A DNA stretch of 55,574 nucleotides from Lachnospira pectinoschiza (GCF_900103815.1 NZ_FNHZ01000010.1:1-55574), one strand, 5' to 3'. Shown: positions 17,921-26,407, counted from the first letter of the stretch. The notes: a model not told the origin generated them from the letters alone. Made by a program: numbers and translations.

Positions 17921-18062
17921 TGTGACTTTTTGGGGGTTGGTTTGCTGCTATAGGCACAGGATTCTGCTTTATTTGTTTTGTGGTAGAAGTTGACTTGATG
18001 CTCTTCTATTTTGGTTCGGGGCGATGTGACTTTTTGGGGGTTGGTTTGCCGCTATAGGCACA
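17921..18062 (+). repeat. Pair of 38-bp direct repeats
   Basis: A unit starting TGTGACTTTTTGGGGG and ending GCTATAGGCACA occurs at 17921-17958 and again at 18025-18062, 104 bp apart, with a single difference. Both copies are preceded by a short G-rich stretch. They lie in the non-coding origin region just before the first cloverleaf repeat. The function is unknown. Confidence 0.8.
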
Positions 18063-18074
18063 ATACCTCTTCTT

Positions 18075-18237
18075 TTGAACGCAGTGTAAGCAATCCCCCG
18101 CTTCAAAAGCGTAAGCTTTAAGCGGGGGTATAAAGCTTACTAGTGTCAGAAGGGGTTAAAGCCCCTTCTGACAGGTGGCACAAAGTGCCACTGCGTTCAT
18201 GAGGAAGTAGCGAAGCGGATTCCGAATGTCCGCTTTA
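18075..18237 (+). repeat. 163-nt cloverleaf repeat, copy 1
   Basis: First of four near-identical copies. Paired segments: GAACGCA (18077-18083) with TGCGTTC (18192-18198) closes the unit; GTAAGC (18086-18091) with GCTTAC (18135-18140); inside that CCCCCGCTT (18095-18103) with AAGCGGGGG (18120-18128), capped by AAAGC-GTAA-GCTTT, a GNRA-type loop; TGTCAGAAGGGG with CCCCTTCTGACA; GTGGCAC-AAA-GTGCCAC. A 3' hairpin (AAGCGGA...TCCGCTT) ends the unit. There is no open frame. It could be a structured RNA or a palindrome-rich mobile repeat. Confidence 0.9.
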
Positions 18238-18266
18238 CTTGAGTTTTTCTTATAAGGAATTGTAAA

Positions 18267-18593
18267 TCTCTGAATATTCGTAAAGGCACATTGTTTTTCA
18301 GAGAAATCTTTCTCTTATAAATAATAAGGATTTGAAAATCTCTGAATATACGATGACGTGGCTGATTTTTCAGAGAAAGAACCGGTCGATTTAAATTTAG
18401 GATTGGAGATTCTCTGAAAAATAGACCCTTTTAGTTAATGTTCAGAGAAATAACCAGGAAACTATTTTATGCTATTTTTGATTTCTCTGAATATTTCGAA
18501 TGACCCTTCGTTTTTCAGAGATTTCCCGTTCCTTATTTTTCTTCATCTTTTGATTTCTCTGAATATTTCGAATGACCCTTCGTTTTTCAGAGA
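18267..18593 (+). repeat. Array of five inverted-repeat units phased at 72 bp
   Basis: Five units of 38-39 bp, each bounded by TCTCTGAA and TTCAGAGA, start at 18267, 18339, 18411, 18484 and 18556 (steps of 72, 72, 73 and 72). Units 4 and 5 are identical; unit 3 appears inverted; the middles of units 1-3 vary. The 33-34-base stretches between units are unrelated. The step is close to seven helical turns, so the units would face the same side of the DNA. It is not a CRISPR: repeats vary inside and spacers are A/T-rich filler. It lies in the origin region. Confidence 0.85.
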
Positions 18594-18722
18594 TTACTAG
18601 TCCGCTATTCTTTACTGTTTTTTTTAAGCAGAGCTAAGGCTTTTCTCTAAACTCATTGCTTTATAATTTGGGCTTAGCTTTTTCAAATCAGATTAGCGAA
18701 CAACAAATTTTACAATCTTACT

Positions 18723-19478
18723 ATCTACATTTTTTCAAAATAACCTGTCTTAAATTCAATTTTTTATAAAAAGTTAGATTTCTTTAGTCTACATTATGTC
18801 TACATTTTTTCGAAATTTCCCTTTAAAAAATTCAAAGAAAAATTTTCCGATTCTAAAAATTTCATTTTGAAAAATGCCTTAATTTAGGTGTTTTTTTATA
18901 CTTTGTCGTCTTTTTCTTAAATTTAACTCGAACAAGTCTTTGTAAAGCCGCATAAATACTGAATTCTAAAAAATCAAATTGTCATTTTTATTTTTGTTAA
19001 GTTTATTGAATATAAAATTTACTACGATAATGTCGACAATTTTAGAGTAAATTTTTGTTTTTTTTAAATCGAATGTAGACAATTTCAGAGTAAATTTTTT
19101 CTATGTAGACAAAATTAGAGTAATTTTTGATTTTTTTCGCCTTAATTTAAAATATTTTGTATATTATCAGTATATTTTATACTGTAATTAGTATAATTTT
19201 TTGTCGTTTTTTTTAGACTTCAAAAATCGGTATGTCTACATTTTTTCGATAAATAGGGCATTTTAGAAATTTTAAAGAAAAATTTCAGGCTAAAAAAAGA
19301 AAATTGTAGATAAAATAAGAGTATTTTTGCGATTTTTTGTAAAAATTGCTCTACAAAAAAAATTTTCAAAAAAAACGTAGACAATTTCAGAGTAATTCAA
19401 GATAGATGTAGACAATTTTAGAGTAAATCGTCGAAAAAATCGAGACTTTTCCACAATTTGTAGATATTTTACAAGTAA
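18723..19478 (+). repeat. Iteron block upstream of the second rep gene
   Basis: Direct copies of TGTAGACAATTTTAGAGTAA or close variants lie at 19031-19050, 19074-19093, 19104-19123, 19305-19324, 19376-19395 and 19407-19426, with a degenerate one at 19459-19478. Opposite-strand cores (GTCTACA/ATCTACA followed by TTTTTTC) lie at 18723, 18787, 18798 and 19233. A near-DnaA box, TTTTCCACA, is at 19447-19455. The block ends 66 bp before the rep start. It is probably the initiator's binding sites, serving the origin, self-repression, or both. Confidence 0.75.
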
Positions 19479-19544
19479 ATACTTCAATTTGATAAAACCA
19501 CAAGATATTGATAAACTCACAATAAAAAAAGGGGGTGAAAGATC

Positions 19545-20726
19545 TTGGATAAATTTGCTAATATCGGAAAAATTGTTATAGTTCCAGCTCTTGGTATTCA
19601 GAAAAACTACTCTGAAACAAGAAGCGTCGAAGTTCCAACTTTAGACTTTACTAATACAAGATGTAGTAATTGTATTAATAAATCAATCATTAACGCATTT
19701 CCTAAGTCATCAACTAAATATCAGCAAGCCTGTGATAACTGTAATAGTTGTCCTTACAAGTCTTTCACTAACCAGACCGTGACTGAAACAGTATATCATA
19801 ATGAGAAAAATCAATTTGGTTACAAGCCAATGCTTAAAGCTAACGGAATTAAGCTTTTACTACTACTCCACTTCTATCATCCAGATAGACATGGAATTAT
19901 AGAAAACCTTGATGTTTTAGATTTAGCTAAGCAGCTTAATTGTAATCCAAAAACAATATGGAATAACCTCGAACTTCTAACAAGTTATTCATATATTGAT
20001 TACGTTAAGTCAGATACTGATAAGGTTACAGTAATTATCAATAATTTCGAAAACTACTATCTTCCAGCAAATAAGGGAGGTCGTGGTTTTATTGTGTTAT
20101 CTAGAGAACTTCTTAACAATTTAATTGCTATTAAGTCTTTAGTTGCGCTTCGAATTTATTTACGTGAGCTCATCAATCTAGATCAGACAAACTATAACGG
20201 AATCGTAAGCATTGATTCAGTAAATATCAAGGATATCAAGCGAGGCCTACCAGACTACTGCAAGCCTTGCATTATTAAGAGCTCTCTTGAAACACCAACT
20301 GACATTTTCAAAATCAACATCGAGAAGAAGATTATCAAGTTTACAATTAATGAGAAGTTCTTAGCTAAAAAGCAGAAAGAAAACCTTACTAATGAGTATG
20401 AGAAAATGTTTACTCAATTTGTAATGGACTTCAATAGAAACATTCCTATCATAAATTCATCTGGTCAGTATGAAAAACGATTTGAGGACTTCTTTAAGGA
20501 TGAAACTTGTGAATCAGGATTTAAGTTATTGAAATTTAGTCCAAAAGAAATTGAAAATATTTCAAGAATTGCTGTTCATTATTCTTATGATTATGTAATT
20601 GATGTAATACAAATTATTTACAAGAGCTATTATTTAACCAATCGTCAAAACGATATAAAAGACGTTGGAGCCTTGATAAATTCAATATTACGATCTCAAT
20701 TTAATAACAAAAATTTGGCTGCTTAA
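19545..20726 (+). CDS. Putative replication initiator with N-terminal Cys cluster
   Basis: A 393-residue protein starting at TTG (19545), chosen because GGGGGTG lies 7 nt upstream. The N-terminus has a cysteine cluster (CSNC at about 40-43; CDNCNSC at about 64-70) that could bind zinc. A helix-turn-helix follows (LDVLDLAKQLNCNPKTIWNN, about 124-143), then a Lys-rich C-terminal half. I do not recognise the family. It is flanked by two different iteron sets and sits between a Rep-like gene and parAB, so an initiator role is the most economical reading. It could also be a copy-control regulator. Confidence 0.5.
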   Translation: MDKFANIGKIVIVPALGIQKNYSETRSVEVPTLDFTNTRCSNCINKSIINAFPKSSTKYQQACDNCNSCPYKSFTNQTVTETVYHNEKNQFGYKPMLKANGIKLLLLLHFYHPDRHGIIENLDVLDLAKQLNCNPKTIWNNLELLTSYSYIDYVKSDTDKVTVIINNFENYYLPANKGGRGFIVLSRELLNNLIAIKSLVALRIYLRELINLDQTNYNGIVSIDSVNIKDIKRGLPDYCKPCIIKSSLETPTDIFKINIEKKIIKFTINEKFLAKKQKENLTNEYEKMFTQFVMDFNRNIPIINSSGQYEKRFEDFFKDETCESGFKLLKFSPKEIENISRIAVHYSYDYVIDVIQIIYKSYYLTNRQNDIKDVGALINSILRSQFNNKNLAA

Positions 20727-20919
20727 AACAAGTAGTCTTCTTTTTGTGTCCAGAAATTTTAAAAATTCACTTTCTCGTTTAATTTTTGCTCATTTTTCCT
20801 CTAAAAATATTAAATTATCATTTAATTTCCACAATTTTCAGTCATTTTTACCTAGAATTTTGAAATAAATTTAAAAAGTTTTATAAAGAAGTGAGATTTT
20901 TATTCTTTTTACTAGAAAG

Positions 20920-21051
20920 TTTTCGACATTTTTTTGAATGTATTCAACTATTTTTATCAGCTTTTCAACCATAACTTTTAAGCTTTCAACCTACAAAAAA
21001 ACTATTCGACTTTTAGGAAAATGTATTCAACATCCCTTAAAAGATTTCAAC
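20920..21051 (+). repeat. Second iteron array, seven sites phased at 20-21 bp
   Basis: An 8-bp core close to TATTCAAC (general form NWTTCRAC) occurs at 20920, 20941, 20962, 20983, 21003, 21024 and 21044, i.e. steps of 21, 21, 21, 20, 21 and 20 bp. An inverted copy, GTTGAAAA, is at 21085-21092. Two-helical-turn phasing is the classic layout of plasmid iterons. The array begins 194 bp after the rep gene, in a very A/T-rich stretch. Confidence 0.75.
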
Positions 21052-21614
21052 AATTCTCGGTAAAAAAATTCACTTGTGAAAATCGTTGAAAACCGCACCA
21101 CTACTGTGATTAAAAGAATTAGATTTAGCAATTAATGTTAATAATTAATGTATTGTATTTATGTTTATAAATAGAGTATCTGGAATATATTTATTGATTT
21201 ATAAATTTGATAAAAAAGAATTTTTAATATCGTTTTAACGATAGAAAATGCTTATAAAGCTACAGGATCTCATTATTTAAGACTCACATTATATATTTTT
21301 TCTTGAAAGTATTTAAAATTACAGTATGAATTATAAAAATTTAGGAAGTAAATTTTATTTTGGAGAATTTTCTTCTCTATCATGCTCTTTTTAATTACTG
21401 CGATTAATAATTTAAAAGGGCTTGATTTGTTTCTCCAGAAAATAAAATCTACTTCCTGCTCTATTTTTTTTAAAATTTTCTTTTTTGTGTATAAATCCAA
21501 ATAATTTTTAAAATTATCCACAAATAACTATAGCTTTAATTTGTCCATATAGCGACTTTTTTATTTAAAATGATAAATTTATTAGCTTTTAACAAAAACG
21601 TCTATATGAGCAAA
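21052..21614. other. A/T-rich candidate origin core with a DnaA box
   Basis: Non-coding A/T-rich DNA between the phased iterons and the end of parB. It contains an exact DnaA box, TTATCCACA, at 21514-21522. Iterons next to A/T-rich DNA and a DnaA box are typical of replication origins. A weak 82-codon minus-strand frame here has no ribosome site and is not called. Confidence 0.5.
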
Positions 21615-22808
21615 TTAGAGGTTATTTAAAAGGTCATCCATTCTGCTCTTTAATAATTCGATTCTGAGACGTAAATCTGCATCATTTTTGATGACAGTTT
21701 TGTTATTCTTCAAAATATCGAAATTATTTTCAAGTAAATTTAATGCCTGTTCTGTTTTTGCAATTGAAGAAATTCTTTTTAATTCTGAATCTGAAATTGC
21801 AGTGTTGCGTTGCTCTTTTTCTTTTTGAGCTTGCTTTAACTTTTCAAGGTTAGTTTCTAATCTAGCTCTTTCCTTTTCAGCCTTATCCTTAGCTTTAGTT
21901 ATATACTTGAGTTCATCTTCAAGATCTTCTTTGCTCTTTGTTGGCTGAGGAGCGCTATTTATTTCACTAAGCTTGTTTTCTAGAAGTGTAAGTTTTTCAT
22001 TTTTCTCTTCTAATTCCTTAGAAGCTTGCTGAAGTTTTTCTTGATATTCTCTAGCTTCTGCTTCTTTTTGCTCAGAGAGCTTCTTGATTGACTTGTACTC
22101 TTCATTTTCAACCTTACCATTGTTCTTAATAAGATTTAAAATTGACATCTGAGCTTCTTCATCGAGCTTACCAAACTTATCAGCCTGGTTAAGATCAATA
22201 CCGTTAGAGTTAAGTAATTCACTGAGTTCTGGAATTAACTTCTCGGCTGTAGTATATTTTCTTGCCTGTCTTTCACTGATGTTAAGCTGCTTAGCGATTT
22301 CAGCGTTAATATTGCTGATTTCACCCTTTAATTTCTTTGCTTCGTAAAGCTCTTTTAGACGGCTAACTTCCCATCTCTTTACTTCCATTGATGCTTCTCT
22401 TACATCATGGTTAGCAGATATAAGCATGATTTCTTCATCAAGTTCGCTTGTTGTCTGCTTTTCAACCTTACAAGGAATACCTGATGGGAAAAGATTGTTA
22501 TATTCTTTATCTGTCATTGATGAAATAGCATTAAAACGTCTTTCACCAGATACTAATCTATATGTGTTTGTATCTACATCAAATAATACTGATAGATTGT
22601 GTCTTAGACCATTTACTAAGATACTTTCTTTTAATGCTTCAATACCATCCTGAGTGTACATTTCATTCTTAGGGTTTGCCTTAATCTGCTCCTTTGGAAT
22701 GAACTTAAAGTTATATTGATTTCTTGCTTGAAGATCCTTCATCTTCTCCCCAGCGTTGCCTAAATTACCTGATTTGGTTGTTCCTGCGCTAAAACTTTTT
22801 TTAGCCAT
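21615..22808 (-). CDS. parB: Partition protein ParB
   Basis: A 397-residue ParB/RepB-family DNA-binding protein. The N-terminal ParB/Srx-like domain has the hallmark SGERRF box (here VSGERRFNAI), preceded by IKANPKNEMY. A helix-turn-helix lies at about 165-190 (AEIAKQLNISERQARKYTTA). The C-terminal half is a long Glu/Lys-rich coiled coil, longer than in Spo0J. It is two bases downstream of parA in one operon, with AAAGGAG as ribosome site. It probably binds the TTGAACTNAGTTCAA sites upstream of parA. Confidence 0.93.
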   Translation of the reverse strand: MAKKSFSAGTTKSGNLGNAGEKMKDLQARNQYNFKFIPKEQIKANPKNEMYTQDGIEALKESILVNGLRHNLSVLFDVDTNTYRLVSGERRFNAISSMTDKEYNNLFPSGIPCKVEKQTTSELDEEIMLISANHDVREASMEVKRWEVSRLKELYEAKKLKGEISNINAEIAKQLNISERQARKYTTAEKLIPELSELLNSNGIDLNQADKFGKLDEEAQMSILNLIKNNGKVENEEYKSIKKLSEQKEAEAREYQEKLQQASKELEEKNEKLTLLENKLSEINSAPQPTKSKEDLEDELKYITKAKDKAEKERARLETNLEKLKQAQKEKEQRNTAISDSELKRISSIAKTEQALNLLENNFDILKNNKTVIKNDADLRLRIELLKSRMDDLLNNL

Positions 22809-22810
22809 AA

Positions 22811-23638
22811 TTACTTTTCTCCTTTCAAGTATTTTGCAAGTTCTCTATAGTGCTTGTTATCCATTAATCCGAGATAATTTACAAGCTCTATATAATCCTG
22901 CGCTGCGCCACATCTCTTATCGTATGTTAAAAGTGGTTCAAATGTTGTATTTGACTCATTTACAGCAATACTATTTCTGATGTATGGTGGAAGGAATTTA
23001 TCTCCGAACATATTTTCATAAGACTCAAACATCTGCTTAAAGAGTGTTGTTCTTCCAGCTACTCTTGTCATGAAAATACCTGCAAATTCAATATTTAAAT
23101 TGTACTTTTCGTTTAATTCATCAACTGAATCTATAAGTGACATTAATCCATCATATGAGAAATTATCTACACAGATTGGAGTAATAATCTTATCACTTGC
23201 ACACATTGCGCATGTTGTTAAATATGATTTAAATGGTGAATTATCGATGATGATATAATCGTATTTCTCTTTAAGAAGTGCTAAATTATGACGTAAATAT
23301 AATTCAACGTTAGTTTCTTTCATCTTGTCATAAATTACATAGATTAGATTGTTTAATTCTCTTGATGCTGATAATATCGAAATGTTCTCATATTCTGTAT
23401 CTGTAATATAGTATTCAAGTTCATCAATATTATCCATCTTACTACAAAACAACTGTTCGTAGTTCTCATCTTCTATTCCTTCTGATAAACTAAACATTTT
23501 AGTTGTGTTCATCTGAGGATCTAGATCAATTAGAAGAGTCTTATAACCAGAAATTGCTAAAATCTGAGCAATTGTGATAGACGAAGTTGACTTACCAACA
23601 CCGCCTTTTTCATTAATTAAGCTGATAACTTCAGACAT
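22811..23638 (-). CDS. parA: Partition ATPase ParA
   Basis: A 275-residue ParA/Soj-type ATPase. It has the deviant Walker A motif (NEKGGVGKST) at the N-terminus, the A' motif (LLIDLDPQMN) and a Walker B-like DYIIIDNSPF. It moves ParB-DNA complexes apart over the nucleoid. There is no N-terminal helix-turn-helix, so it is the short (type Ib-like or chromosomal-like) form. It starts behind AGGGAGG; the centromere-like sites lie just upstream in its promoter region. Confidence 0.95.
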   Translation of the reverse strand: MSEVISLINEKGGVGKSTSSITIAQILAISGYKTLLIDLDPQMNTTKMFSLSEGIEDENYEQLFCSKMDNIDELEYYITDTEYENISILSASRELNNLIYVIYDKMKETNVELYLRHNLALLKEKYDYIIIDNSPFKSYLTTCAMCASDKIITPICVDNFSYDGLMSLIDSVDELNEKYNLNIEFAGIFMTRVAGRTTLFKQMFESYENMFGDKFLPPYIRNSIAVNESNTTFEPLLTYDKRCGAAQDYIELVNYLGLMDNKHYRELAKYLKGEK

Positions 23639-23724
23639 TGTTGACCTCCCTTATTTCATCTAATATTCATTATACATCATATATTTTTTCATTCAAGGAG
23701 ATTTCATCAAAAAGTACAATAATT

Positions 23725-24600
23725 TTGAACTGAGTTCAAGATTTTACCCTCATTTTTTGAAAAACAATGGAATTTTATAGAATTTATAGCTTATTTCTAC
23801 TGCTTTATCATCATGTTTTTACTAATTATTATGAAAATATATCTAGATAGCTGCTAAAAAATGAACTGAGTTCAAACTATATTACAAACTATATTAGATG
23901 CTTCAATTTTCAACATTCATCTTTAAATCCTCCTTAAATGCTGTAACAAAGGAAAATTTTGAACTGAGTTCACAATGATTATATCCTACACTTCCAGTTA
24001 ATCTTTAGGAAGTGAATATTTTATGTTATCTAATAAGTTGAACTCAGTTCATTTTCCTTTTTAACCCTATAAGATCTTGTGATTGTATTTTAAATTCTAA
24101 CTGGATTAAATTGTGAACTGAGTTCAAAAATAATCCATGTTATTTATATTTATGTAGACTGGATTACGAATCAATTAATGATTAGCAATCAATAAAATTT
24201 TCCTATAAAGATTACTGATTCAAAATTGAACTCAGTTCACTTATAATATTATATTTTAACTTTTATCTTAGCGCTATCATTTCCTGGAATGTAAAAGTAT
24301 TAGATAAGTTATATTAAAAGATATCAATACAGTTTTAGCAATCAACTCCTAATCCAAAACTAATTACCTCGAAGATTTCAAATCTTACTTCAATAAAGTT
24401 CTAAATGATCTATATCATAAACAAAACTCGTATAACAATAATTTTGAACTGAGTTCACAATTATAATCTAAAGCCATTATAAAACTACAAATTACAAATT
24501 TACTTAAACTATACCAAATCTCATCCTGCACTTCACAATAACAAATCTTAAAATTATATATCTCCATTAGAATATATCTCCAATTTTGAACTGAGTTCAC
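23725..24600 (-). promoter_or_regulatory. Centromere-like cluster of eight 15-bp pseudo-palindromes
   Basis: The odd palindrome TTGAACTNAGTTCAA occurs eight times upstream of parA, at 23725, 23861, 23959, 24038, 24113, 24226, 24444 and 24586 (first base of each 15-mer). At most the outermost one or two bases vary. Six have G at the centre on the plus strand and two (24038, 24226) have C. Spacing is irregular, 75-218 bp. One more copy lies at 16117 and one inside the macrodomain gene at 48476. Position and number fit a parS centromere that also regulates parAB. Confidence 0.85.
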
Positions 24601-24667
24601 TTCTCATTAAAGAAATGTGAAAATACAGCAATTATCCCGTACTAAACATATATAAACATACGTTCTT

Positions 24668-24683
24668 TGTTTCACGTGGAACA
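24668..24683. promoter_or_regulatory. parS: Canonical chromosomal-type parS site
   Basis: TGTTTCACGTGGAACA matches the 16-bp Spo0J/ParB consensus TGTTNCACGTGAAACA exactly when read on the minus strand. It lies 68 bp beyond the last of the private palindromes. A chromosomal Spo0J could load here in addition to the replicon's own ParB. Confidence 0.85.
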
Positions 24684-24919
24684 ATAACTCAAGGAATTAG
24701 AACTATTTGTGATTTTATTAAATCTTTAGGTGATTTTACATTTTAATCATGATAAAATAATTAATTGTATGACGACGTAAGTAAAAAGCTTTAAATCTTA
24801 TATTGCAATGATATTAGCAGCTAGTTTTTATTAGAATTATGAGCTTATATAAGAAATCTGTAAGATTTAAGAGCATTTTCTTATAAATCACACGAAACTA
24901 AGAATAAGAGGTAGATTTA
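24684..24919 (+). other. A/T-rich leader before the acyl-ACP thioesterase
   Basis: Short intergenic stretch with scattered TATAAT-like hexamers. I see no convincing operator or RNA structure. Confidence 0.3.
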
Positions 24920-25648
24920 ATGACATTTGAACGTTCTTATAGAATTGGTGTAGAGGATATTGGCTATGAAAATTTAGCCACAAACAAAACAATTTTAGAG
25001 ATTATGGAAGATATTGCGTCAGTTCACTCAGCTTCTGTGGGCTTTGGCGTTAAGGAAATACAGGATAATAACGCTGCTTGGGCACTACTTGATTGGAAAG
25101 TAAAGGTTATTAGAAGACCAGATTATGACGAAGAAATCAAGGCAGTTACTTGGTCTAGAAAGGCTGACAGACTTTTAGCTTATAGAGATTTCAAATTATT
25201 CGATAAAGATGAGAATTTAATAGCAATTGGCAGTTCTAGATGGATTTACATGAATCTTGAGAAGCGTAGACCAATGAAGATTACTGCAGATATCATGGAT
25301 AGATATGAATCAGAGGATGTTTCTGTTTTTGATGAAGAAATTGCCAAGATCGATATCTCAGCTCTTGAAAACAAGCAGGAAATTGCTAGCTTAAACTATA
25401 AACTTAGACGTAGAGACATGGATTATAACGGTCATATGCATAATATCAGCTATATTGATATTGCAAATGAAGTCCTTCCGGAAGAATTATATTTTAATAA
25501 GCATTTTTCTGATATTAGAGTTGAATACAAGAAGGAAATCCTAAAGGATGACGAGGTTGTGGTAAAGTATTTCCAGGATAATGACAGAGTTTTGATAACT
25601 TTTGAGACAGAGAATAAGCTTAATGCAGTTATAGAATATAAAAACTAA
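24920..25648 (+). CDS. Acyl-ACP thioesterase (FatA-like, double hotdog)
   Basis: A 242-residue protein of the bacterial acyl-ACP thioesterase family. The first hotdog domain carries TNKTILEIMEDIASVHS and the AWALLDWKVKVIRRPDYDEEI segment; the second carries the conserved RRRDMDYNGHMHNISYIDIANE active-site region, with the Asp/Asn/His set of the family. It releases free fatty acids from acyl-ACP. It starts at ATG 24920 behind AGAGGTAG and ends in a strong terminator. Confidence 0.9.
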   Translation: MTFERSYRIGVEDIGYENLATNKTILEIMEDIASVHSASVGFGVKEIQDNNAAWALLDWKVKVIRRPDYDEEIKAVTWSRKADRLLAYRDFKLFDKDENLIAIGSSRWIYMNLEKRRPMKITADIMDRYESEDVSVFDEEIAKIDISALENKQEIASLNYKLRRRDMDYNGHMHNISYIDIANEVLPEELYFNKHFSDIRVEYKKEILKDDEVVVKYFQDNDRVLITFETENKLNAVIEYKN

Positions 25649-25666
25649 AGAAGATTGAAAGAAATA

Positions 25667-25730
25667 GGCCCTTATGGTATACTCAAATTAACAGAGATAG
25701 GTTAATTTAGCATACTTAAGGGCCTTTTTT
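25667..25730 (+). terminator. Terminator after the acyl-ACP thioesterase
   Basis: GGCCCTTA (from 25667) pairs with TTAAGGGCC, closing an inner AAATTAAC/GTTAATTT stem, then a run of T's to 25730. Cloverleaf copy 2 starts 8 bases later. Confidence 0.85.
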
Positions 25731-25737
25731 AATGCTT

Positions 25738-25900
25738 TTGAACGCAGTGTAAGCAATCCCCCGCTTCAAAAGCGTAAGCTTTAAGCGGGGGTATAAAGCT
25801 TACTAGTGTCAGAAGGGGTTAAAGCCCCTTCTGACAGGTGGCACAAAGTGCCACTGCGTTCATGAGGAAGTAGCGAAGCGGATTCCGAATGTCCGCTTTA
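25738..25900 (+). repeat. 163-nt cloverleaf repeat, copy 2
   Basis: Identical by eye to copy 1 over all 163 bases, including every paired arm and the GTAA-capped hairpin. It lies directly after the T-tract of the thioesterase terminator. All copies have the same orientation. Confidence 0.9.
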
Positions 25901-26029
25901 CAAATTAAGTAAAATATATGTCTAATCCTTAGAAAGCTAGATTTCATGCGCTTTTGTTGATTTTGAATTTGTATGATTTTGTATGAATGATGTGAAAAGG
26001 TTTTCACATTTTTAAAGTTTTAATGCGTT

Positions 26030-26123
26030 AAAGCCGCATAAATACTGAATCAATAAATTGTGTAAAATCTAGTTCAAGACAAAAAATCAGTAAATTTTTT
26101 CAAAATAAGACAAAAAATCAGTA
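26030..26123 (+). repeat. Origin-like remnant: shared 21-bp word plus two iteron-like repeats
   Basis: A 21-bp word beginning AAAGCCGCATAAATACTGAA is found at 26030-26050 and, identically, at 18944-18964 just before the main iterons. It is followed by two exact copies of AAGACAAAAAATCAGTA (26076-26092 and 26107-26123, 31 bp apart), which resemble the main iteron and share its 30-31-bp step. The order cloverleaf, word, iterons repeats that of the main origin, so this looks like a partial duplication. Confidence 0.65.
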
Positions 26124-26155
26124 GTATAATATGAAATCGGTGATATAATAATACT

Positions 26156-26284
26156 TGTTCGTGAGACAGAAACGAACATTGAAAAAGCACAGAGACATGA
26201 AGGTTAATCTCCATATTCCTTCGTGTTTGACTATATTTCTATCCCCTCTACTCATCCCCGGTCCCCCAGGCCGGGGACATTTTT
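26156..26284 (+). ncRNA. Candidate small RNA with three hairpins
   Basis: TATAAT-like -10 elements lie at 26125-26130 and 26144-26149. The predicted transcript of about 130 nt folds into TGTTCGT/ACGAACA (26156-26162/26172-26178), CATGAAGG/CCTTCGTG (26196-26203/26218-26225) and a terminator CCCCGG/CCGGGG (26256-26261/26271-26276) followed by ACATTTTT. A C-rich single-stranded stretch (ATCCCCTCTACTC, about 26241-26253) could pair with ribosome sites. There is no open frame with a ribosome site. The family is unknown. Confidence 0.5.
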
Positions 26285-26407
26285 ATGTTCTGAAATCAAA
26301 TCCAAACTAATTAGATTTTTACATTCAATTTTAAAGACAATAATACATTTTTTGGACAACAACAATATATTTTCATAGATAAAAAAGCTTACAAGTATAA
26401 TATGCAT

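Noticed and set aside
18267..18593. CRISPR array
   Set aside because: The spacing is regular, but the repeats vary internally, one is inverted, the intervening sequences are A/T filler and there are no cas genes.
21273..21521. 82-codon minus-strand frame after parB
   Set aside because: The GTG start lies in the DnaA box, there is no ribosome site, and the Lys/Ile/Asn/Phe-rich product is what random A/T-rich DNA gives.
25819..26007. 62-codon minus-strand frame through cloverleaf copy 2
   Set aside because: It is antisense to a conserved folded repeat and is not maintained as a gene.
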